In this document: one piece after another, positions 20,453 through 29,012 of the stretch | Layout of the letters: each line of letters starts with the position of its first letter | How positions within the stretch are numbered: the first letter of the stretch is position 1 | From: a virus | Virus record (IMG/VR): IMGVR_UViG_3300050015_000074 | Location: 1 to 31,820 of that record | DNA: 31,820 nucleotides | Direction: 5' to 3' (one strand) | Notes under the pieces: generated by a model | Seen by the model: only the letters and a program-made list of their open reading frames with translations | What the model was told of the DNA's origin: nothing | Database searches by the model: none | Translations under genes and position numbers: made by a program

Positions 20453-21292
20453 TTGGCAATTATCTATGGAGAAGAGTGGGCAATCAAAGCGCAAGAACGC
20501 TTGGACGAACCCACAAAAGTGAAGGACATCTTTAAGATGACCTACACCAACGAAAGAGTTCTGCATAATCCTTATAGAACCGACGCAAGCGTGGCCGCTT
20601 TGACCCCTTACTCGGCCTATACTCCCGCCGCTGTCGCTTTGACCGATGATTATGTGACTATCGACGCTCACCGCGTGGTGTCGCAGATCATTGACCGGGC
20701 AGACTTGGCTCAGTCAACCTATCTTAATCAGATGGACTTGGCCGACGCGCAGGGTGTTCTTTTGAACGAGGATTTGGAAAGTTTGGCATTCGCTCAATAC
20801 GCGCAATTTACCAGTTTTGATAATACCGAGATCGGCGGAGCCGCGGGGAACATTATTGTTTCTTCGAGCAACATCGACGATATTATCCGGGCGATAGATC
20901 AAAAAATCGCGGTTGCGAAAGGCGATAAACTGAAAGAAAGAAACGGCGGATTCATTGTTTGGAGACCGGCGGATTTCAATCTGTTGACCGCTTTTATGCA
21001 GGCTAATGGTTTTAGCACCGCGGATAGCGCGTTGAGCAACGGCGTTAAAGGAGGCGTGGAATATATGGGTTTCACCCACTATCGTTCCAACTCTTTGACT
21101 GCTGGGCATTTGCTTGCCGGCGTGAAACAGTTAGCGGAGATCGGTATCGTTAAAGATACTTATGGCCAGGTGATGATTAACGAAAAAGATCCGGGCAATG
21201 TGTCTGGTATCTCGGTTGTTATGCGTCTTGACTATAAGGTTAAAGTTTGGACAAAGACCTTGCCCGTACTTTACAACGTGACGGTCGCCTAA
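20453..21292 (+). CDS. major capsid protein (HK97/P22-like fold)
   Basis: A 279-residue protein directly after the scaffold. The start is TTG 20453 (then AIIYGEEWAIKAQERLDEPT); the following segment DEPTKVKDIFKMTYTNERVL matches the N-terminal arm of a phage coat family. DAHRVVSQIIDRADLAQ and a beta-rich C-terminus (SVVMRLDYKVKVWTKTLPV) fit the HK97 fold core. A TTG start without Shine-Dalgarno for the most abundant virion protein is notable. A weak hairpin (CTTGTT 20394-20399 with AACAAG 20420-20425) lies in its leader. The gene is followed by a hairpin. Confidence 0.75.
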   Translation: MAIIYGEEWAIKAQERLDEPTKVKDIFKMTYTNERVLHNPYRTDASVAALTPYSAYTPAAVALTDDYVTIDAHRVVSQIIDRADLAQSTYLNQMDLADAQGVLLNEDLESLAFAQYAQFTSFDNTEIGGAAGNIIVSSSNIDDIIRAIDQKIAVAKGDKLKERNGGFIVWRPADFNLLTAFMQANGFSTADSALSNGVKGGVEYMGFTHYRSNSLTAGHLLAGVKQLAEIGIVKDTYGQVMINEKDPGNVSGISVVMRLDYKVKVWTKTLPVLYNVTVA

Positions 21293-21297
21293 CGTTA

Positions 21298-21323
21298 AAA
21301 CAGCCTCATTTGTGGGGCTGTTT
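21298..21323 (+). terminator. hairpin after the capsid gene (partial terminator)
   Basis: AAACAGCC (21298-21305) pairs with GGCTGTTT (21316-21323) around a 10-nt loop. Only three T follow before CGGG, so termination is probably partial. This would give more coat mRNA than downstream neck/tail mRNA. Confidence 0.55.
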
Positions 21324-21401
21324 CGGGAATTGTAAATTAAACCTTACGATTCCCGCCCTCTATCTTTTTACTCGTAAGGTTTAGAGATGGAGGGCGGGAA
21401 T
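21324..21401 (+). promoter_or_regulatory. interleaved inverted repeats covering the next start codon
   Basis: AAACCTTACG (21339-21348) pairs perfectly with CGTAAGGTTT (21373-21382). ATTCCCGCCCTCTATCT (21349-21365) pairs with AGATGGAGGGCGGGAAT (21385-21401, one GU), which contains the ATG at 21387. The helices interleave. A third option pairs CGGGAAT (21324-21330) with ATTCCCG (21349-21355). These three exclusive pairings make a switch or pseudoknot plausible. The topology equals that of 12652-12704. Confidence 0.55.
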
Positions 21402-21527
21402 AAAAACAATAAACAAAGGAAAGATGAAAAATTAGGTTTAAGAAAACATAATGGTGCTCAATTGCGCCAGGCTTATAAAGCTAAAGAGAAACGGCTGACT
21501 CAAGGGTTAGCGACAGTATCAAATTAA
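21387..21527 (+). CDS. small basic protein in the head-tail junction region
   Basis: A 46-residue basic protein (MEGGNKNNKQRKDEKLGLRK start) whose ATG lies inside the 3' arm of the upstream repeat, so its translation may depend on RNA folding. It ends TCA-AAT-TAA right where the next gene, in the -1 frame, must begin. It may be an independent peptide or the N-terminal part of a frameshift product with the next gene. Confidence 0.4.
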   Translation: MEGGNKNNKQRKDEKLGLRKHNGAQLRQAYKAKEKRLTQGLATVSN

Positions 21528-21532
21528 ATGCC

Positions 21533-22231
21533 ATTACATTTTCCGAAATAGTAGCCAAAATTGACCGCGCCTGTAACACCAATTCGGCCAATTACACACT
21601 GGCGAATAAAGCGATAGATGTAAACCTTGCCTTGCGCGACCTTATTGCGATTGCTTTGCGCAACAAAAAGGTAAATTACGACGATCCGAACCAAACGGAA
21701 AATCCTTTTTTGACGACCACCCTGGTATCCGGACAGCGGGATTATTATTTTCCACTGGACGAACAGTCAAATATTATTCTTGCGTTCAATAAAATTATGG
21801 TTGCCGACTCTTCCGGCGTGTTTCACGCGCTTGACCGAGTAAATCAGGAGCTGGACAGCAATATGGAGAGTTTCTTTGATGGCCAGAACTTCACAGGAAC
21901 GCCTACACGCTTCGACCAGACAGGAATGTGTGCATTTCTCGATCCGATACCTAATTACTCCAAGACGGCCGGGATTAAGGCATTTATTGACCGGACGCCC
22001 AGCTTTTTTATATCTTCGGATACCACAAAGACCGCGGGAACCGACGAACTGGTGCAATCTTATCTTTATTTGAGGCCGAGTTATGAATATTGCCGCGATC
22101 ATTCAAGGGCAAACACCGAACAGCTTTTTCGGGATATGAACATCGCCTTGAGAGCCGCTGAAGATCGATTGTCGGCAACGCCTAAAGATTTACCGAATCG
22201 GATTGTTCCGGATCGTATTAATTTCAGATAA
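21533..22231 (+). CDS. head-closure / tail-adaptor protein (gp4-like), start unclear
   Basis: The frame is open from 21485 to 22231. Its natural N-terminus, ITFSEIVAKIDRACN, is the helical start typical of phage head-tail adaptor proteins, but it has no ATG, GTG or TTG before TTG 21632, which would remove 33 residues of that helix. I place the start at ATT 21533. Alternatives are a -1 frameshift from the 46-residue gene or a sequencing error. The rest (LVSGQRDYYFPLDEQS, then a C-terminal helix NIALRAAEDRLSA) fits neck proteins such as P22 gp4. It would seal the portal after packaging. Confidence 0.55.
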   Translation: MTFSEIVAKIDRACNTNSANYTLANKAIDVNLALRDLIAIALRNKKVNYDDPNQTENPFLTTTLVSGQRDYYFPLDEQSNIILAFNKIMVADSSGVFHALDRVNQELDSNMESFFDGQNFTGTPTRFDQTGMCAFLDPIPNYSKTAGIKAFIDRTPSFFISSDTTKTAGTDELVQSYLYLRPSYEYCRDHSRANTEQLFRDMNIALRAAEDRLSATPKDLPNRIVPDRINFR

Positions 22232-22234
22232 AAT

Positions 22235-22501
22235 ATGCCCGCAACAGTAACCAATTTACCAAAGACAACGACCATCATAGATAACTTGGCTAAAAAGACC
22301 GGGGCTAGTGTTGGCAATCAATCAAAAAACACGACCATCAAAGATAACCAATCCAAACAAAACAATGTTTCGTTAACTAATTTTGGCCGGGATATTTTAT
22401 TGATTTGCGAAGACAGCGCGAAATTAATGACCGAAGACAGCCGTTATATCATTGTTGAAAAAACATCATCGCCCGCGATAGATAACCAACCCAAAAACTA
22501 A
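22235..22501 (+). CDS. small Asn/Lys/Thr-rich structural-module protein
   Basis: An 88-residue protein 3 nt after the adaptor gene. The N-terminal half repeats a short unit (TTTIIDNLAKK and TTIKDNQSK, about 20 residues apart). The second half (NFGRDILLICEDSAKLM, then ITVEK-like strand) resembles short beta units of neck proteins. Its stop overlaps the next ATG by one base (TAATG). Function unknown. Confidence 0.45.
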   Translation: MPATVTNLPKTTTIIDNLAKKTGASVGNQSKNTTIKDNQSKQNNVSLTNFGRDILLICEDSAKLMTEDSRYIIVEKTSSPAIDNQPKN

Positions 22502-23619
22502 TGGCAGATCCAATTAAAATATCAGATTTAACCGTAGCAATCCCCGCCGCAACCGATGTTTTGCCGTTTTCGCCCGTAGGAGGGGCTACGAGCAAGAAAT
22601 GCACAGTATTGGCTCTACGGGGCAATCTGACGCCAACGGTGCTGGCTACAGGGTTTACACTGGCCGGCGGGACTATCCCCAAGACTTTGACTGTGGATGT
22701 TGATTTGGTGGCCAGTACGTTAGCAACGATTGGCAATGTGGCAACGGCTCTTGGAACAGCTGAAGGTTATACCGACAGCGTGGCGGGCGGTAAAGTGAAT
22801 AATTCCGGCAACGAAACAATCGCAGGAATTAAAACATTTTCATCTTTTCCAATTTCTCCTTCAAGCGACCCGACAACCGATTACCAAGTAGCCAACAAAA
22901 AGTATGTTGATACCGTTGGTTCAGCTGGTACGCCCGACGCCACCGAGGCGACAAAAGGCAAGATGGTTTTAGCTTCTCAGGCGAAGACCGACGCCGGAAC
23001 AGACGATGCCAGTGCGCTCACGCCGTTGAAATACGCAACCACGACAAAGATACCCGCAGTAGTAGCCACGGCATTGAGCGGAAAAATGGCGGCTTCAGCG
23101 TTGAGCACCGATGGCACGATGGCTGATAACAGCGACGCCGAGGTTCCAAGCCAGAAGGCGGTGAAGACTTATGCGGCAACTTTTACCACGATAGTCTCCG
23201 AAAATTTACGCAATAGCGATGACGCACAAGTTACAATCGTCGCAGGGGCTGGAACTTTCCCTGTTTCGTATTCAAAAGTTAAAGAAATATTGCTTAACGA
23301 AGCACTGCCTGCGACGACAGTTAAATTTGATTTAACTGGGACTAATTATGCCATGTACGCCAAAATCTATGTTAATGGTTCCGCAGTCGGAACTGAACGA
23401 TTAATATATTCTGGATCAACAACGTATAGCGAGAACTTGACCGGGTTGGCTTCGGGCGCGCTTATTCAAATATATTGGCGTTCCGACTATAACATGTGCG
23501 GTGGAAATATTAAAAATTTACGCCTATATTACGACCACGTAGTTACCGCGATCGGTGGGAAAACTTTAGCAACGCCTTTACTCGATACTTACGCAATTTC
23601 CACAACAAATAATTCATAA
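22501..23619 (+). CDS. tail-fibre / receptor-binding-type protein
   Basis: A 372-residue protein. Residues about 97-140 carry the classic fibre shaft motif NETIAGIKTFSSFPISPSSD followed by YQVANKKYVDTV, present in many phage fibres. The next segment (TPDATEATKGKMVLASQAKT, DASALTPLKYA) is a repeat used in trimeric fibres. The C-terminal ~150 residues form a beta-rich tip (YDHVVTAIGGK). It would trimerise and contact the host surface. Its place between neck genes differs from many phages where fibres are last. A second fibre candidate is at 29576. Confidence 0.7.
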   Translation: MADPIKISDLTVAIPAATDVLPFSPVGGATSKKCTVLALRGNLTPTVLATGFTLAGGTIPKTLTVDVDLVASTLATIGNVATALGTAEGYTDSVAGGKVNNSGNETIAGIKTFSSFPISPSSDPTTDYQVANKKYVDTVGSAGTPDATEATKGKMVLASQAKTDAGTDDASALTPLKYATTTKIPAVVATALSGKMAASALSTDGTMADNSDAEVPSQKAVKTYAATFTTIVSENLRNSDDAQVTIVAGAGTFPVSYSKVKEILLNEALPATTVKFDLTGTNYAMYAKIYVNGSAVGTERLIYSGSTTYSENLTGLASGALIQIYWRSDYNMCGGNIKNLRLYYDHVVTAIGGKTLATPLLDTYAISTTNNS

Positions 23620-23621
23620 CT

Positions 23622-25187
23622 ATGGCAATCCGCGAAATAAAACAAAATAATTTTCTTGCTGGTATTGTCAACGATCCGCGGGCAAATAATCCCGCCGCCC
23701 TTTGGTATGCGGAAAATATGGAGGTTGGGAAAAATAAATCTATATTTTCAGTGGTGAACAATCAGGCGGAAAACGCATTATCTTTTTTAAATATAAATTG
23801 CATCACGAAGATGATTGACACGGGAGCTAATATCTACGGCGTTGGAAATTATGCCAGCGGGATTAATTTATATTCCAAACCAACCGATTTGAGTTCAGCC
23901 TGGGCTAGTTGTACCGGGGCGACAATTGCCGGGGGTACTTTTTACAAAGACAATGGGTTCTTTGCTATTATTTGGCCGTATGTCTATTTTTACGATATTT
24001 ATCACGCCAACATTGCCCGTTGGTATGTGTTTTCGCCTTTTACTTTAACGGCAAATTATATTTATTGCGGCGGGACTTTATTGAATAGTTATGGATATTT
24101 TCAGGGAGGAGTTCCGTGGCAAGGAAAACTATATGGATGGGTTGCAAATATTGTCTTTATGGTCGATTATTCAGGAGCAAACAATGGAACGATAACACAA
24201 ATGATAAATGTCGACGCGGAGCAGACGATCGTTGATATTGTCCCATACCAAGACAATCTGAAAATTGTTTGCTCTTCCGGTTCGAGCGCAATCAAATCCC
24301 TGGCTTATCTATGGAATGGAGACAAGGATTCAACATTTATAGGGATTTATGAAATCGGAGCCGGGACGGTCTTTGGCGCGACTGAATATGAAGGAAAACT
24401 TATTGTGGCAATTGCGGCAGCGAATAAGAAATATTTCTCTTTAAAATATTTTAACGGAGTCAATTATAAAATTCTCTTCAATTATTCGCCGCGGGCAAAT
24501 CTTGCGGGAACTTACGCCTATATTTCCCCGGCTTCAAAATTGAAGGTTTTCGGAAATTATATTTATTTCCTTGTTACCGGGACAAAACCGAATGATTCCT
24601 ACGCCGGATATTACCAGTACGCTTTGGCGCGATATGGACATGATGACCCGTCAAACCCGTTGGCGTTTTCAATCTTCAAAACATTTGATTTTGCGAACGT
24701 AACGCGCGGATTGGACGGCCAGGTGGTTAACAATGATTTTCTAATACTTGAAGGAGTTGCGGGGGGGGCAAGTTCCCCGGAGAGATATGTGGCCGCGGTG
24801 ATCTACTCGGATACCAATAAAACGACTTTCTTTTTGAGCGCGGCAAGCACGTACTCTGGACAATCGGGGATTGTAGAAACATTGAAGTTTGACGGCGGCG
24901 ATCCGTCCATCCCGAAGCAATTAAAATCAGTTTCCCTTTCATACGGGGCAATCCCGGCCAGCGGAAGCGTGACTTTAAAGTATCGGCTTAATTCGGATAC
25001 GGCTTGGACGACCATTTTCACCGATTCAACCGCGGGAAGTTGCACGCACGCGGCAGTTAATATCGAAAGTTCGGGAGTTAATTTTGATTCTTTCTATGAA
25101 GTCCAGTTCAGGATAGAAATTTTAGGATCGATAGAATTGAAGTCATTTAAGGCAAAATACGAAACGACGGACCAACCTAGCTATTAA
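23622..25187 (+). CDS. beta-propeller-like tail hub / tail tube protein
   Basis: A 521-residue protein, mostly short beta strands with Gly-rich turns and many aromatic residues. N-terminal FLAGIVNDPRANNPAALWYAENM matches the opening of short-tailed-phage tail proteins that form a propeller (P22 gp10 or T7 tubular-B type). C-terminal residues (about 410-521) look like a separate beta sandwich (SYGAIPASGSVTLKYRL). It starts 2 nt after the fibre gene in a CT-ATGG context. It probably forms the tail hub below the adaptor. The assignment is structural inference. Confidence 0.5.
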   Translation: MAIREIKQNNFLAGIVNDPRANNPAALWYAENMEVGKNKSIFSVVNNQAENALSFLNINCITKMIDTGANIYGVGNYASGINLYSKPTDLSSAWASCTGATIAGGTFYKDNGFFAIIWPYVYFYDIYHANIARWYVFSPFTLTANYIYCGGTLLNSYGYFQGGVPWQGKLYGWVANIVFMVDYSGANNGTITQMINVDAEQTIVDIVPYQDNLKIVCSSGSSAIKSLAYLWNGDKDSTFIGIYEIGAGTVFGATEYEGKLIVAIAAANKKYFSLKYFNGVNYKILFNYSPRANLAGTYAYISPASKLKVFGNYIYFLVTGTKPNDSYAGYYQYALARYGHDDPSNPLAFSIFKTFDFANVTRGLDGQVVNNDFLILEGVAGGASSPERYVAAVIYSDTNKTTFFLSAASTYSGQSGIVETLKFDGGDPSIPKQLKSVSLSYGAIPASGSVTLKYRLNSDTAWTTIFTDSTAGSCTHAAVNIESSGVNFDSFYEVQFRIEILGSIELKSFKAKYETTDQPSY

Positions 25188-25190
25188 TCT

Positions 25191-25328
25191 ATGGCAAACC
25201 TAACACAACAAGATATTGATGACGCAGTGGCGGTTTGCCAGCAACAGTTAGAGCAAGAGATCGCCGGATTGCGTCAGCAATTACAAGACATGTCCGATAT
25301 GCTCAATAAATTATGGTCGCAACAGTAA
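25191..25328 (+). CDS. short coiled-coil peptide
   Basis: A 45-residue protein below usual cut-offs (MANLTQQDIDDAVAVCQQQL start), Gln-rich with heptad spacing of Leu and Ile, predicted to be one coiled-coil helix. It sits 3 nt after the tail-hub gene in a CT-ATGG context and 12 nt before the next gene. It may be a small virion or assembly factor. Confidence 0.5.
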   Translation: MANLTQQDIDDAVAVCQQQLEQEIAGLRQQLQDMSDMLNKLWSQQ

Positions 25329-25340
25329 AATCAAAACAAT

Positions 25341-27032
25341 ATGGCAGATTTAAACGCAATACAAAATCAAGTAAATCAAATCAAGGCTAAAACAGCCACT
25401 TTGGTCCCGCAGGTGGCGCAAGTATCGGGTACTCCTCAAACTACGTCCACAACTCAACCTGGCACTCCTACGGCGATCAGTGCGGACAGTTTGCGCCCGG
25501 TTGCGCCGATTGTTTTACCAAATCAAAAACCCGATACGACCAACTATTCGGCAATGATTAATGGAGGAAATGCCGCGATTGATTCGCTTACAAAGGCCAA
25601 CGCCGCTAATGTTACCCCCGCGTCCACGCCAGATACTTCGACGGCGGATTTATTTACGGATTTATTTAAACAATATCTGGGAGGAGAAACCGCCCCGACT
25701 AACCGGGCAGATGAGTATAATTCAATGGAAAACAGCACGGGAATCGATGACAAAACAAAACAAATCAACGATGTCAATGCCCAAATTGCGGACATCAACG
25801 CTAAAGTTCAGGCTTCAAATCTTGCCTTGGAAAGAAGCGCGGCTAAATCGGGCGATGTGACTACTTCATTTTTAGGCAGGGAACAGGCCGAACAGAACCG
25901 CCAGGCGGCGATCCAAGTTTTGCCTTTGCAGGCGCAAGCGTTAGCTTTGCAAGGCTCATTAAAGGCGGCGCAGGATAAATTGGACACAACCTTTAAACTT
26001 CAATCTGATTACGAAGACAAACTTTATAATTACAACAAGGATTTGCGCGATAAAGTTTACCAGTTTTCGACTGACGAACAAAAAAGAAAACAGGCCGCGC
26101 AACAGAAAAAAGACGACCAGGATTTCCAGTTGTTTCGGGATAATTTGAAGAACGCGCAGTCATTGGAAAAGACCGCAATGGACAACGGAGCACCTGCGAT
26201 TGCGGCTAAGATCACCGCTTTGGACCCGAAGTCAACTACCTACAAGGCGGATTTGGCTGATTTGGAGGCAAGCATACCGCCCGACCCGACCAAAATGCAA
26301 GATCGTATTTTAAAGTCGTTGCAAATACAAAATCAACAGTTAGACAATCAGAAGCTCATCAGAGAAGCAAAGGAAAATGGAGGCGATACCATCAATTTAA
26401 CAAAAGATGATGGTTCTAGTATAAGCGTTCCCGTTGATGTCGCTCCATATTTTAACACTGCAAGTAATGGGGTTGATTATATCGACGCTTCGAGTATCCA
26501 AGGAACAGCGGCAGAAAAGAAGGCAGTCATAGATGAAGCGCAGAAATCAGGATTTAAAATTATTACGAATAAAAATACAGCCGCCGATTTGGTTAATATC
26601 AAAGATGCTAACGCTAAACTTGATACGGTATCGACAATAATGGCCGGTATCGCTCAACCTGGATGGCTTTCAAGGACTTTGTATGGTCTTGGAATGACGA
26701 AACTTGCAACTACGACTCAGAGTGATCCACAGAAGGCCGCCGCAGGAGCATTAGAGAGCGTAGGATTGGATGTTTTGAAAGCAATTTCCGGTGTGCAAGG
26801 GTTTAGAGGTAACTCTTCGGTTGTCCAGCAAATCACAGACCATTTGCCTAAAGTAACCGATACTGTTGATACAGTAAATCAAAAAGTGTCCTATATCAAA
26901 CAACTCATTTCCGATAGAGAAGACGCGGCAGTTGGTAAGGCGCAAACAGTTGACACTAATCATCCAGACCAAACAGTTGGGGGCGTTACTTATTCTTATA
27001 GTGCAAGCGACGGTCTTTATCATTCTAAATAA
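25341..27032 (+). CDS. large helical virion protein, ejection/internal protein candidate
   Basis: A 563-residue protein: a low-complexity Thr/Pro/Ala N-terminus (about 30-110), a long Gln/Lys/Asp coiled coil (about 130-340), and a C-terminal alpha/beta part with LYGLGMTKLATTTQSD. No signal or transmembrane segment. In short-tailed phages such helical proteins are carried in the head and ejected to span the envelope. It is followed 6 nt later by another protein of almost the same size, forming a pair. No sequence family recognised. Confidence 0.5.
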   Translation: MADLNAIQNQVNQIKAKTATLVPQVAQVSGTPQTTSTTQPGTPTAISADSLRPVAPIVLPNQKPDTTNYSAMINGGNAAIDSLTKANAANVTPASTPDTSTADLFTDLFKQYLGGETAPTNRADEYNSMENSTGIDDKTKQINDVNAQIADINAKVQASNLALERSAAKSGDVTTSFLGREQAEQNRQAAIQVLPLQAQALALQGSLKAAQDKLDTTFKLQSDYEDKLYNYNKDLRDKVYQFSTDEQKRKQAAQQKKDDQDFQLFRDNLKNAQSLEKTAMDNGAPAIAAKITALDPKSTTYKADLADLEASIPPDPTKMQDRILKSLQIQNQQLDNQKLIREAKENGGDTINLTKDDGSSISVPVDVAPYFNTASNGVDYIDASSIQGTAAEKKAVIDEAQKSGFKIITNKNTAADLVNIKDANAKLDTVSTIMAGIAQPGWLSRTLYGLGMTKLATTTQSDPQKAAAGALESVGLDVLKAISGVQGFRGNSSVVQQITDHLPKVTDTVDTVNQKVSYIKQLISDREDAAVGKAQTVDTNHPDQTVGGVTYSYSASDGLYHSK

Positions 27033-27038
27033 AAAACT

Positions 27039-28733
27039 ATGGCACAAGGATTTACATTAGAACAATTGCAGGGAATGGGAGCAAAACCCGTTACAAATCC
27101 AACCCCATCGTCTGGTGGATTGACTTTGCAACAGATAATTGCGAAACAACAGGCAACGCCCGCGCCGGTGCAACAGACGGGGCTTTTGCAAAATGTGGGA
27201 CAGGGAATAAATGATGTTGTAAATAAAGTTGGTAATACTGCCGGCGAACTTGGCATTGGAATAATCAGGGGCGTGGGTTCAACACTTAATGGAATTTCAC
27301 AAAATGGGCAAAATATAGCCAACGCAACAATCAACAAAATCCCTGGACTTGGAGGGCAACAGCCAATCGCGCAACTCCCCGGTATGGAAACTCAAGGGAC
27401 GGCGCAGGCAATAGGAAAAGGCGCAGAACAAATCGGTGAATTTTTCATTCCCTCAAGTTTAGTTACAAAAACAACAAAAGCGTTGGAAGCCACCAGTGTT
27501 GTAAAAGCGGCTAGTGCTTTAGGTAAAGTTGGTAAAATCGCGGGAACAGCAATAAGCCACGGAATACCAGAAGCTTTGAATACGGCAGGAGTAACAATGG
27601 CGCAAACTGGTGGCGATATTGGTGATTCTATTCGTAATGGGATTATTGCCGGGATTGTGCCGGTAGTCGGTAAAGCGTTAAGCGTGTTAAAACCAGTTAC
27701 AGGTACAATTAGATCAATAGCGACTGGAGTTCCAAAAGAGGTATTTCAGGGAATTAAAGAAAATCCCGACGCTTACGCCGTGGCATTGCAACACGTTACG
27801 GAAAATCCCAAACAACCATTTTTACAATTAGCTGATACCATTAAAAACAGAATGGTTGATACGATGGGTAAGGCACAACAAGCTTATAAACAAGGGGCTG
27901 ACGCTTTAGCGCAAAAATTTACAGGTAAAACATTTAATTTAAATCCCGGATTAAAAAGCTTGTTCAATACTCTTAACAACGATTTCCATATTGCAGTTAA
28001 GCCTTCTACCAGTGGAAATTATGCGTATGAAGCTGTCAAAACGGCGCAAACTCCTTTATCGAATAAAGATTTAGGGGTGATTGATGATTTGATACACTCA
28101 GTTGCTCAGTCTAAAAAGGTTGATTTAAAAACCGCTGTTGATCTACGACAGAAATTCGATGAGGTATATAATAATTTACCATTATCCGCTTCTGGCGAAA
28201 AAACCAAACTTCACGCCGTTGTCCAGTCAATGAGTAATAAGGTTGATGAAATAGTCAACAAAGCAATCCCCGAATTAAAACCTATCAATCAAAACTTTTC
28301 CCAAGTGAAAAATATTTTTGATACATTTAAAACAAAATTTGTAGATAGCAACGGGCAATTAAAGCAAGGAGCTGAACAGTTTTTGTCTAATTTGCAAAAC
28401 CTTAATAAGGGAGCGCAACAACAAAGCATTGCAACCTTGGAAAGATTAACCGGCGTGCCTATTTTAGACAATATAGAACTTCTTAAAAATGCTCAAAAAC
28501 TGCAAGGGTTGATCGCGCCTACCGGTAACAGGACAAGAGATATTTTAAACGCTTTGCTGATAGGAAGTGGTGTATGGATGCACAATCCTGTCGCAGCAGG
28601 TGCGGGTTTTCTTGCGACTTCTCCAAGAATGGTCGGGGAAGCATCTATTAAAGCTGAAAAAGCAGTTGAGGCAATAGAAAAAAACGCCCCTCAAGTTTTG
28701 AAGGGTTTAGTTAATCGAGTAACGGGAAAATAA
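27039..28733 (+). CDS. large virion protein with amphipathic Gly/Ala segments, ejection candidate
   Basis: A 564-residue protein. The N-terminal 200 residues are rich in Gly, Ala, Gln and Ile (GIIRGVGSTLNGISQNGQNI, then GIPEALNTAGVTMAQTGG, IIAGIVPVVGKAL), the sort of membrane-active region seen in ejection proteins. The rest is helical (about 230-480) with a short hydrophobic stretch near 520-545 (LLIGSGVWMHNPVAAGAGF). It is the last + strand gene of the operon. Most likely an internal virion protein that helps DNA cross the envelope. Confidence 0.5.
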   Translation: MAQGFTLEQLQGMGAKPVTNPTPSSGGLTLQQIIAKQQATPAPVQQTGLLQNVGQGINDVVNKVGNTAGELGIGIIRGVGSTLNGISQNGQNIANATINKIPGLGGQQPIAQLPGMETQGTAQAIGKGAEQIGEFFIPSSLVTKTTKALEATSVVKAASALGKVGKIAGTAISHGIPEALNTAGVTMAQTGGDIGDSIRNGIIAGIVPVVGKALSVLKPVTGTIRSIATGVPKEVFQGIKENPDAYAVALQHVTENPKQPFLQLADTIKNRMVDTMGKAQQAYKQGADALAQKFTGKTFNLNPGLKSLFNTLNNDFHIAVKPSTSGNYAYEAVKTAQTPLSNKDLGVIDDLIHSVAQSKKVDLKTAVDLRQKFDEVYNNLPLSASGEKTKLHAVVQSMSNKVDEIVNKAIPELKPINQNFSQVKNIFDTFKTKFVDSNGQLKQGAEQFLSNLQNLNKGAQQQSIATLERLTGVPILDNIELLKNAQKLQGLIAPTGNRTRDILNALLIGSGVWMHNPVAAGAGFLATSPRMVGEASIKAEKAVEAIEKNAPQVLKGLVNRVTGK

Positions 28734-28737
28734 CTCA

Positions 28738-28803
28738 TCAATCTTTGTGAGATAATCTTAAAGCAATATAGATTATTAAAACTAGAGATATAAATTCAAT
28801 CAT
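28738..28803 (-). CDS. 21-residue hydrophobic peptide, minus strand
   Basis: On the minus strand, ATG at 28803 (context TAT-ATG, as elsewhere in this genome) encodes MIEFISLVLIIYIALRLSHKD. Nearly all of it is one membrane-spanning helix with a charged C-terminus. It lies 14 nt downstream of the minus-strand zinc-ribbon gene, so both could share one mRNA. Size and composition resemble small hydrophobic toxin or regulator peptides, but chance cannot be excluded. Confidence 0.35.
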   Translation of the reverse strand: MIEFISLVLIIYIALRLSHKD

Positions 28804-28817
28804 ATATTTTTTTTTAG

Positions 28818-29012
28818 TTAGAAAAGTAATTTTTGCTCGCCGCTATTTTTTATCAATCCCTTTTCTTGCATTTCAAGATATTCATAATGATTGACTATAC
28901 TACGGCAAGCAGAACACGAAAGATATTCGGGAAACACACATTGAGGATTAAACCTTAAAACCAGTTTACCGCTGCATTTCCTACATTTTGAGTTTGTCGT
29001 TGTGATGTTCAT
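28818..29012 (-). CDS. zinc-ribbon protein on the minus strand
   Basis: A 64-residue protein (MNITTTNSKCRKCSGKLVL start). CRKC (10-13) and a second CSAC (about 32-35) give a full four-Cys zinc ribbon. The rest is a helix with YEYLEMQEKGLI. It is one of only two minus-strand genes in the window and is preceded by its own promoter (29385-29414) and a ~370-nt non-coding leader. A DNA- or RNA-binding regulator is the simplest guess. Start support: ATG after AGGATT, the only weak Shine-Dalgarno on this strand. Confidence 0.55.
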   Translation of the reverse strand: MNITTTNSKCRKCSGKLVLRFNPQCVFPEYLSCSACRSIVNHYEYLEMQEKGLIKNSGEQKLLF

